Shown here in pieces: positions 55,085 to 64,000 of a stretch of DNA of 64,000 nt; the first letter of the stretch is position 1; each line of letters starts with the position of its first letter. The notes beneath the pieces are model-generated. The model had not been told where the DNA came from. It was given only the letters and a program-made list of their open reading frames with translations, and ran no database searches. This DNA is from Cephalopachus bancanus. Lineage: Eukaryota; Chordata; Mammalia; Primates; Tarsiidae. The translations under genes were made by a program, and so were the position numbers. The DNA lies in assembly GCA_027257055.1 (NCBI GenBank), contig JAPVLO010000278.1, positions 1,550,001 to 1,614,000 of the forward strand, written 5' to 3'.

Positions 55085-57585
55085 TATTTTTTATAACTTA
55101 ATTTTGCTATAGATATGTGAGGTACAAGTCAAGATTAATAAGTAATCTATATGCAGGTAAACTTTGGGCCTCCAACTGGTCTTCACTTCCCCTGCTTTAG
55201 GACCAGATCCTCTTTGTGTTGTTATGTGCCCCCCCTCCTTCCACTGGCAGTGTCCTGTGATTGTTAACCCCTTCCTTGTGCTACTGTGATTAATGTTCTG
55301 TTCCCATTTATGACTGAACATGTAGTATTTGGCGTCTTGTTTCTGTGATAAATCACTAAATATTATGGTCTCCAACTCCATCCAATTTGCTGCAAAGTCT
55401 GTTGGGAGCCAGCCACGGAGGCCCACTGAGCTTTAGGGATCAGGAAGGGCCGTTGACCCCGAGACCACTAGGATGTGTTCGGAAGCTATTGACCCCATTT
55501 CCTCCCCCTTTCTACTCAGCACTAACCAGATTAAGCTCCTGTGAGCTCAAAACATAAAAACTCTGAGACCAGGATGAACACAAGCTAACTTTAGAAGCTC
55601 ATTGTTCCCATTCTTCCACAAACTGCAGTTTTGGCTTTCACACAACTTATAATTCAAACTCGAGTCACATCTAAGAGCCTTAGTATTGGTCATAGGCTTC
55701 TGGGTCATGATCTTAGGATTTATTGAAGGTGTAAATTGTAGAATATAGTTTTAGAAGTCAGCCATTTTGTTGAAAGAATGCAACTGGGTTACTTGCAGAT
55801 AGCCCACTGTGTACTTTGGACTGGGCCACATTCCAAACATTCTGGGATGGGCCACTTTCGTTTGTAATGTAAATACTTAAGCTTCTACTTGGCATAAATC
55901 AATCAGCTTAGGATGAAAAAGGCTTATAGAATATGTCAGTCACAGATTAGGTTATCCTTTGTTATGAGATTTTAAGATTATCATATGAAAAGGGTTTAAA
56001 GGCAATCATTGATTAAGTTTTCACGGATTAAGGTTTCTGTTGGGTGGGGGATGCCCCTCCCACATCTGACTTTGTGTATAAAAGATCCGTTGTAATTCCC
56101 AATAACACACATCGCTTCTGCACTAGACTGGAGTCCAGTCTCTTTCTTTCTCTCTCTTCTTCCCCCCAATCGCCGATGCCATCTCCACCTTTGGGGTAAC
56201 TTGAACCCAGCTGGAGCTGGTCCCTGGCAAAAGTCCATGATTTTGTCCTCCTTTATGGCTGCATAATATCATGTATATTGCCACTTTTCCTTTATCCAGT
56301 CCACTTTTGATGGGCAGTAGGATTGGTTCCATGTTTTTTCTATTGTGAATACTGCAGCAATAAACACACATGTGCAGGTGTTTTTTTTTGTAGAATAATT
56401 TATTTTCCTCTTAGTATATTCCCAGAAGGAGAATTGCTGGGTTGTAGGAAAGGTCAGCTTCTAGATTCTTTAGAAGTTGCAACACTATTTTTCATAAAGT
56501 TTGGACTGTTTGCACTCCCACCAACAATGTAGAAGTGTTCCCTTTTCTCTGCACCCATGCCAGCATTTGTTGTTTTGTGATTTATTAATAATGGACATCC
56601 TTACAAGAGTTAGTTGGTATCTCAGTGTAGTTTTTATTTGATTTATCTGATAATTAGTGAGGCTGAGCTTTTTTAAAAAATATTTGTTGGTTGCTCATAA
56701 ATCTTCTTTTGAGAAGTGTCTATTCATGTCCTCTGCCCATTTTTAATATGCCTGTTTGTTTGTTTCAGCTCATTTGAGTTTCTTGTAGATTCTGGATATT
56801 AGGCCTTTAACAGATACACAGCATATATTGTTCCTGTTCTTTCCACTCTCTTGATGTTTTCTTTTGCTGTGCAACACCTTTTCAGTTTGATGAGGTCCCA
56901 CTAGTCTATCTTATCTTTTATGGTATTCACTTTGGGGATTTGATCAAGAATTTGTTGTCTACTCCGATGTGAATAAGAGTATTTCCTGCATTTTCTTTTA
57001 GGATTCTTATAGTTTGAGGCTTTACATTTAGGTCTTTAACCCATTTAGAGTTTATTTTTGTATATGGTGAGAAGAAGGGGTCCTGTTTTATTCTTCTACA
57101 TGTGTTCAGCCAGTTTTCCCAGCCCCATCTGCTAAATAAGGTCTCTTCTCCCCAGTGGTTGTTACTGATGGCTTTGTTGAAGATGAGTTGTTTGAGAGGT
57201 CACGTTTTTGCTTCTGGGATCTCAGTCCAGTTCTTTAGTCTATATGCCTGTCCTTGTGCCCATACCAGGCTGTTTTTATTATTGTAGCCTTATAGTAGTA
57301 GAGTTTAAAGTCTGCACGTGTGATTTTTACTGAGGATTATCTTGGCTATTTGTGCTCTTTTTTTGTTTCCCTGTGCATTTCTGTATTGTCATTTTCAGGT
57401 TTGAGAAGAAAGATGTTGGTAATTTGATGGATATTATGTTGAATCTCAAGATTACCTTGGGTAGGATGGACATGTTGACAATATTGATTCCTCCAATCCA
57501 TGAATAAGAGATTTTTTTTGTTTGTGTCATCTTTGATTTCTTTGAACAGTGTTTTGTACTTTTCATTGTAAAGGTCTTTCATGTC
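55085..57585 (-). mobile_element. Younger L1 3' half inserted in older L1
   Basis: Minus-oriented young-type L1: 3' UTR from 55085, ORF2 C-terminal region up to 57585, where it is 5'-truncated. It is split by the LTR 55400-56229. The host L1 shows 'tttcatttcttatttt' before and 'aattttatttctgatt' after, perhaps a TSD. ORF2 words include MKDLYNEKYKTLFKEIKDD near 57346-57582. Confidence 0.85.
55400..56229 (+). repeat. Betaretrovirus-type solo LTR, 830 bp
   Basis: It begins TGTTGGGAGCC and ends CCCTGGCA, with the 6-bp duplication aaagtc at 55394-55399 and 56230-56235. TATAAAA lies at 56077-56083. Its first 110 bases match the start of the proviral LTRs (20121, 28637) closely, including 'gaccactaggatgtgtt'. 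It is thus a relative of that provirus, shorter in U3. No internal genes. Confidence 0.93.
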
Positions 57586-59557
57586 TCCAATTTTATTTCT
57601 GATTGATCTACTTTGAATCTTCTCTCTTTGTTTCCTTATCTAGTTAATGATCTATCAATTTTGTTTATATTTTCAGAGAACCAAATTTTTGTTTTATTGA
57701 TTCATTTTAAAAATGTGTTTCTTTCAATTCATTTTAGTTCTGCTCTGACATTTCTTATTTCTTTTATTCTCCTAACCTTGGGTTTGATTTGTTCACATTG
57801 TTCCATTTCCTTGAGATGTAATGAAAGGTTGTCAATATGTGAACTTTCAGTCTTTTAAGGATAGGATTTAAGTGCTATTAATTTTCCTCTGAGTACAGCT
57901 TTGGTTATTTCCTAGAGGTTTTGAAAACTTGGTCATTGTTGTCATTTATTTCAAGAATTTTTAAGATTTCCATTCTGGTTTCATTATGGATCTAAAAATC
58001 ATTTAGCTGCAGATTATTTAATTTTTGTGTATTTGCTTGGTTTTGTGAGTCCTTTTCAGAGTTGATTTTTAGTTTTACTTCATTGTGCTTGAGAAGGTGC
58101 TTGCTATAATTTCAACTTTTTTTGAATTTATGGAGACTCAATTTTTGGCCTATAATATGGTCTTATCTTGGAGAATTTTCCATGTGGTGATTAAAAAAAA
58201 GTGTGTATTCTGTGTTTTGGGAATAGAAAGTTTGTAGATGTCAGTTAGGCCCATTTTTTCTAGTATTCAGTTTGACTCCTATGTTTCTTGGTCACTTTTT
58301 GGCTTGATGATCTATTGCTTCCAGTGGAGTGTTGATGTCTCTCACTATTATTATATGACTATCTCTTTTCATGGGTCTAATATAATTTATTTTATAAAGT
58401 TTGGAACTCTGGTGTTGGATGCACATACATTTAAATTTGTTATAACTTCTTGTTGACTCAATCTCTTAATCATCATAAAATAACCTTCTAAATTTTTTTA
58501 ATAGTTGCTGATTTAAGTATTTTTTATCTGATATTAGAATGGCTACTTCTGTTTTTTGTTTCCATTTGCATGGATTTTTTTTTTTTTTTTACTCTTTTAC
58601 CTGTGGGAGTTTTTTTTGTGTTAAGTTGGTCTTTTAAAGGCAGCAGATATTTGGGATGTGTGTTTTGAAAATCTATTCTGACAATCTATATATTTTAAGT
58701 GGCCCATTAAGACCTTAAGTGTTAGTAATAATATAAAAGGTACTGTTCCATTCATCATATTGATTGTTACTTGACTGCCTTTCATTCTTTCTTTCTTTTT
58801 TTTCTCCCTCCTGTTCTAGTGTTCTGTTAGTCTGAGCTTTATTTTTGTAGTATTTTTTTGCTGGAGTACTTGGACTTTTTTTCCAGTATTTAGAACTCCT
58901 TTGAGTATTTCTTATAGTGTCAGTCTAGTGGTAACAAATTTCCTCAGTGTTTGCTTGTCTGAGAAAGACTTTATTTCTTCTACATTTATGAAACTGTTTT
59001 GTGGGATGCAAAATCCCTGGCTGACAGTAACTCTGTTTGAAGACATTGAAAATAGCACCCAATCCTTTCTGGCTTGTATGGTTTCTGCTTAGAAATCTGC
59101 TGTTAATCTGGTAGGTTTACCTTTATAAGTTATTTGATGTTTTTGTTTCACTTTTCTTATAATTATTTTCTTCACATTAGCTTTGCATCTTCTCATGAAT
59201 ATATACCTTGCAATGAACTTTGCAGGATTTCTTTGGGCTTCTAGTATCTGATTGTGTACATCTCTAGCAAGGCCAGGAGTTTTCTTCAATTAAATAGGGT
59301 TTTTTTCCCAAGCCTGTTGCTGTGTCTTCTTCCTCAGGAATTTCTATGACTCTTAGGTTTTGACAATTTACATAATCCTACATTTACTGGAGACTTTCTT
59401 CTCTTTATTATTTTTGTTTTATTGTCTGGGTTAATTCAAAAGTCTTTCTTCAAGTTATGAGTTCCTTTCTTCTACATGGTTCCGTCTACTGTTAAAACTT
59501 TCCACTGTGTTTTTTAATTCCCTAATTGTGCCTTTCATTTCCATAAGTTCATATAGC
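57586..59557 (-). pseudogene. Older L1, ORF2 N-terminal half and ORF1 remnant
   Basis: It continues the older L1 across the young insertion: ORF2 endonuclease-side sequence at 57590-58980, then ORF1 C-terminal remnant (on minus, 59289-59089: LARDVHNQILEAQRNPAKF and YKGKPTRLTADF). No long open frame. It ends at 59557, where another L1 3' end begins. Confidence 0.78.
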
Positions 59558-60415
59558 TTTATTTTTAGTTTACAGATATGGGGCACAATGAAGGGTTAAG
59601 TTACAGGTGGTCATCATACAGGTGATATTTGGCCCTCCCCTTGGTTTCCACTTTGCCTTTTTTGAGATCAGGTAGCTTTATTGATGCTCTCTCTCCCCCC
59701 TCCCTCCTCTGACAGTTTTCTGCTACTGACAGTCCCTTTTTTATAATATTATCACAAATATTCAGGGTCTGCTTATGAGCAAGAACATGCGGTACTCAGT
59801 TTTTTGTTTCTGTGATAGATCACTGAATATTATAGACTCTAAAGCCATCCAAGTTACTGCAAAGTCCATAATTTTGTTCTTCTTTATGACTTCAAAATAT
59901 TCCATCTTGTATATGTACCACGTTTTTGCTATCCAGTCCAACTATGATGGGTAGCATGGTTGACCCCATGTTTTTGCTACTGTATATAATGCTGCCATAA
60001 ATGTACATATGCAAGGATTTTTTAATAGAATTATTTGAGTTCTTCTGTGTATATTCTCAGAAGAGGGATTGTTGGATCATATGGTAGGTCAATTTTTAGA
60101 TTTATACATCACCACACTGTTTTCCACAGAGATTGTACAAGTGTACATTCTCACCAAGAGTGTAGAAGCATTCCTTTTTCCCCACATCCTTTTCAGGATC
60201 TGTTGTTTTTTGAGTTATTGATGATGGCCATCCTGATTGGAGTATCTCAGTGTGGTATTAATTTGAATTTCTTTGATGAAATGAGGCTAAGCATTTTTTA
60301 ATATATCTGTTGGCTGCTCATATGTCTTCTTTTGAGAAATGTCTATTCATATCCTTTGCCCACTTTTTAATAGGGCTGTTTGTTATTTTCCTATTGGCAT
60401 ATTTGAGTTCCCCAA
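59558..60415 (-). mobile_element. L1 3' part of an inverted insertion
   Basis: Minus-oriented L1 3' UTR and ORF2 C-terminus. At 60415/60416 the orientation flips to plus, with an upstream part of ORF2. The two segments together look like one L1 inserted on the minus strand with 5' inversion. Confidence 0.8.
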
Positions 60416-60884
60416 GCATAAAAAAATTTCATAAGATAAAAATGTTGCTATACACCTTCTCAGACAACAGTGGAATAAAAATAAATACCTCCATTAACAA
60501 AATTCCCCCAAACCCCACAAAGACACAGACAGTAAACAGCATAATTCTAAATGAATACTGGATCAAAGCAGATACCAAAACAGAAGTTAAAAGATTTCTA
60601 GAACAAATGAAAATAAAGAAACACCTTACCAAAACACCTGAGATGCCATGAAAACAACACTAAGAGGGGAATTTACATCTCTACACACACACATCATGAA
60701 ACTAGAAAGAGCACAAGTTAACAGCCTAACAAATTACTAAGAAAGTTGAAAAGGCAAGACCACCAAAACCCTAACTTCAAAAGAAGAATCCAGATCACCA
60801 AAGTAAAAGCCCAAATACAGGACATAGAAAACAAAAATATGGGAAAAAAATTTTTTAACCAAAAAACTCATTCTTTTTATAAAA

Positions 60885-61098
60885 TATATATTTTTAATTT
60901 TAAAGATGTGAGGTATAATTCAGGATTAGGTATACAAGTGGTCATTGTATAGTTAAAGTTTGGGCTTTCCTTTGGTTCCCATTTCACCTGGTTTGATATC
61001 AGGTACCCTTATTGATGAAGTGTGCCCCCTTCTCTTCCCTGGGAGTTTCCCACTACTCCAATTCCTTTCTAATAGTATCATGATAATTGTTCTGGTTC
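60885..61098 (-). mobile_element. Short L1 3' UTR insertion
   Basis: About 210 bp of L1 3' end in minus orientation ('ttaaagatgtgaggtataattc' split in words, then 'ccctgggagtttcccac'). L1 ORF2 continues on both sides; the A-rich word 'aaaaaa-ct' is repeated at both borders. Confidence 0.75.
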
Positions 61099-62286
61099 TA
61101 AAAAAGCTGGTTCATTGAAAGAATAAACAAGATTGATGGACTCCTAGCCAGAATGACCAAGAAAAAGCCCAAATAAGCACAATCAGAAATGCAAAAGATC
61201 AAGTCACAACAGACCCTAAAGAAATACAAAAGATCATCAGAGAGTACTATGCACACATGTATGGAAACAAACTTGATAACCTACATGAAATGGAGGACTT
61301 TCTGACATCACACAAACACCCAAGATTGAAACAAGAAGAAACTGAGATACTAAATAGACCAATAACAACCCAGGAAATTTACCCCATCATAAGACAACCA
61401 CCTACAGAAAAAGTACTGGACCAAACAGTTTTCCAGAGGAATTTGACAAAACATACAAAGAGGGGCTCATGCCAATTCTATTGAAAGTATTTTAGGCAAT
61501 TGAGAAAAATGAAACTCTCCCCAAATTATTTTATGAAGCTAATATCACATTGATACCCAAACTGGGTAAAGATCCAACAAAGAAAGGGAACTACAGGCCT
61601 ATATTCCTGATGAACATAGATGCAAAAATTCTCAACAAGATTTTAGCAAATCAAATCCAATAACACATCTCAAAAATCATCCACCATGATCAAGTAGGCT
61701 TCATCCTCAGGTTACAGGGAGGGTTCAACATCTGTAAGACCTTAAATGTAATTAAATACATCAGTAGATGTAAAATCAAGAACCACATGATTATATCATT
61801 AGATGCAGAAAAAGCTTTTTATAAAATCCAATGTCCCTTCATGATAAAAACCCCTGAAAACCTAGGCATAGAGGGAACATTCCTCAAAATAGTAAAAGCC
61901 ATCTATGATAATCCTATAGCCAACATGTTGCTGAATGAAAGAAGTCGGAAGCATTTCCTCTAAAAACCAGAACCAGACAAGGCTGTCTACTCTCACTCCT
62001 CCTGTTCAACATAGTGTTGAAAATAATAGCTAGAGCAATCAGACAAAAGAAATATATCAGGGATATCCAAATATGAGAAGAGGAGGTTAAATTATCTCTT
62101 TTTGCTAATGATATGATCCTATACCTTGAAAATCCAAGAGAATCTGTCAAAAAACATTCTTGCACTGATAAAGGACTTTGGCAGAGTCTCAGCATGCAAA
62201 ATAAACATGCAAAAGACAGTCACATTCTTATACACCAACAGCAAACAGGCAGAGACCCAAATAAAAAACACAATCCCATTCACAGA

Positions 62287-62332
62287 GTGAAAGAAAGAAA
62301 GAAAGAAGAAAAAAAAGAAAGAAAGAAAGAAC
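62287..62332 (+). repeat. (GAAA)n simple repeat
   Basis: GAAA units with one A-rich slip, inside L1 ORF2 where other copies read 'caatagcctcacctacacaa'. It probably expanded from an A-rich site. Confidence 0.9.
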
Positions 62333-62429
62333 CTCGGCATCTTCCTAAGCAGGAAAAGACAACTATCTACAAAAACTTCAAAACACTGCTCAAAATTTTT
62401 TTTAAGTACATATCTGTTTTGAGAACTTT

Positions 62430-63617
62430 TCAGGAAGGAAGGAGGATGGTGGTGGAACCAGTCAGATTATGTGAGTCCCAGTGTGAGTGTGTGAAGGAAT
62501 GAAAAATTTTGTGTATGTGTTGGTGAGTAAGTGGGCATGTCAATGGCTGACTGAATGGAGACTTGTGAGCAAGTGGCCAGGGATCTCCTGGTGAAGTGGA
62601 GGGTGCCACAACTGCTCTGCTTGGTCCCTAGCACTTCCTGGGGCACAGAAGCTGAATGCCATTTTAAAAAATAAATAAACAAAGCCCTTCCTGCTGGGAG
62701 AGACTGCTGACTTTGGGCTCTGTCTCACCACTGCAGTGCCTGGCTGGACACTGGCATCAAGAACTGTGAAGGGAGCCCAGAAGCAGAACCCCACTAGAGA
62801 AGATGAAAGAGGCACTCTGCCACCATCTAGAAAGCAGGGCAGGAAAGTGCTCCAGCTTGCTCACCATGGAGTGGCAGACCCAATCTCTGTGACTTGTGGA
62901 TTAACTACTCAGGGGTTGATCATGACCCAGAGGGAATATCCTGAAAGCACAAACTCTGGAAGGACAGGATGAGTGATGTCCCACCCCTACCCTGATTCAG
63001 CCTTGGAACAAAGTGTGTGGCCAGAAAAGAACCAGAAAAATCTCCAAAGAGATCAGCTGTGAGTCTGAAGCTGATCCACCCCCTTCTTCCTCAGCAATCC
63101 TCTGAACAGCAAACCCACACACCTAGGGCACAACTGAGAGCCTAGACATCAGTCACAATAGGAGGATTCTACTCCAAGACAAGCCTGACTGGGCTGCCTC
63201 TTAACCAGTACCTGGGGAAGAGACAATCCCACACCCTCCCACTAGGGAGGATCCCCCTGATCACACAAGAGTGGGAAGGGAGAACTGAAGATCCACTCCC
63301 TCCCACTGCCCACTCCTCCTTCCCATGGCCAGACATTGGGGAGATTGTGAATGAGGCCAAGCTCTGCAGCAGTCAGCAGAGGGATTTACTTGTGAGCTGC
63401 TGAGATGAAAAATTGCGGAACCTGAAAAAAGAGGGCAGTGTTTTTAGTTTTTTTTTTTTTTAATATTTTTCCTTTGTGCATAATATGTATGTGAGAGTTC
63501 AATCTGAATCTTCCCCACCCTTTCTTCTTTTTCTTTTCTTTCTTCTTCTTTTTTCTTTCTTCTTTCATTTTTTGTTTTCTGTTTATCTGCATATATGAAT
63601 GATTGAGTGTTAACTTT
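62430..63617 (+). mobile_element. L1 5' UTR, cut by an LTR
   Basis: It begins near 62430 with 'gaggatggtggtggaacc' (YY1-like word at 62443-62450) and tracks the 6776 and 17030 L1 5' UTRs up to 'tgattgagtgtta'. It is interrupted at 63618 by an LTR. The rest presumably lies beyond the window. Confidence 0.85.
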
Positions 63618-64000
63618 TGTTGGGAGCCAACATCTATAGCTACATGGCTGAGGCCTGTAAAGGCCCATCTGGAAGATCGCCTCTGACATAGGATATCAGT
63701 TATACCTATAATATTGGCGTGTGATTGATGACCAGTGTGCATACATGGCAGTAAAACTTATAAGAAAAATCTCTATACGTCTGATGAAAGGTTATACAGC
63801 AGAATGACCTTGTCCTTTCTAAATCTTACTTCTTTCTAGATATTTTTCAAACTTCTATTCTTGGTGAGTCAACTCTTAAGCAGTTTCCCTAGAGCTAAGA
63901 TTAGAGACTAAATTACCATCATAGTCTTATTGCCCTGTTCCTGGCCAGGCAGAAAGGATTGCTATTGTCCCATTACAGGTATACATTTCCTTGCCTTTGT
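63618..64000 (+). repeat. Betaretrovirus-type LTR, left part only
   Basis: It starts TGTTGGGAGCCAACATC and matches the start of the 31007-32651 LTR (opposite orientation) along all 383 visible bases, with few differences apart from the last part. The expected 6-bp TSD left copy is aacttt (63612-63617). Whether it is a solo LTR or a whole provirus cannot be told here. Confidence 0.9.

Larger units (their letters stand above)
60416..62395 (+). mobile_element. Inverted L1 5' segment (ORF2 EN-RT)
   Basis: Plus-oriented ORF2 from the endonuclease-RT junction ('ataaaaatgttgctatacac') to 'caaaacactgctcaaa', including 61257-61484 ([20 protein letters not shown]). FADD has become FANDM-like near 62100. 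It is interrupted at 60885-61098 by a short L1 3' piece. The distal end (about 62395) maps upstream of where the minus segment begins, as twin priming predicts, leaving roughly 800 bases of L1 unrepresented. Confidence 0.78.

Overview
The window is intergenic DNA from a primate nuclear genome, built almost entirely of transposable elements layered on one another. I recognise no host protein-coding exon, tRNA, rRNA, CRISPR array or bacterial feature. The primate call rests on many dimeric 7SL-derived Alu elements, on very abundant L1, and on MIR and L2 relics. The young Alu type starts like 'gccgggctcggtggctcag' and carries 'aataaatcaaaaaatta' in the middle. It lacks the lemur Alu signature and the galago tRNA-hybrid type as I know them, so a tarsier or another non-simian primate is my best guess. 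That is inference, not proof.

Layout. 61-17030: a long minus-strand L1 split by a nearly complete plus-strand L1 (6771-14992). A class I solo LTR, several Alus and a stray betaretroviral protease fragment (766-1234) sit inside this block. 17031-20114: older sequence with L2, AluJ, a young Alu and MIR. 20121-29599: a complete but inactivated betaretrovirus-like provirus on the minus strand, with paired LTRs, PBS, PPT, gag, dUTPase-protease, pol and env, flanked by the 6-bp duplication aaaatg. 30790-34870: two solo LTRs of related type (31007-32651 minus, 33321-34547 plus) amid GC-rich degenerate minisatellites. 35690-38713: MIR, L2, two Alus and a twin-primed L1. 38885-46030: an ancient L1 interrupted by a second, internally decayed class I provirus (39302-45114) with a tRNA-Ile-like PBS. 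46113-50640: a plus-strand L1 lacking its 3' end. 50660-62395: old and younger L1 pieces in both orientations, one carrying a solo LTR (55400-56229) and another showing a 5' inversion. 62430-63617: one more L1 5' UTR, cut by an LTR (63618 onward) that leaves the window.

How it fits together. Nothing here works as an operon or host pathway. The genes present are the replication genes of L1 (ORF1p; ORF2p endonuclease and reverse transcriptase) and of two retroviruses (Gag, Pro, Pol, Env). All are broken by stops or frameshifts, although several catalytic motifs survive: FADD in two L1 copies and the D,D(35)E triad of the provirus integrase. The main value of the window is the layering. Target-site duplications (TSDs) readable by eye allow a relative order: ancient L1, then the class I provirus, then Alu; outer L1, then inner L1, then LTR and Alu; old L1, then younger L1, then solo LTR. 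I did not find a new biological system. The most distinctive items are the betaretroviral lineage whose LTRs begin TGTTGGGAG and the nested L1-in-L1 structure.
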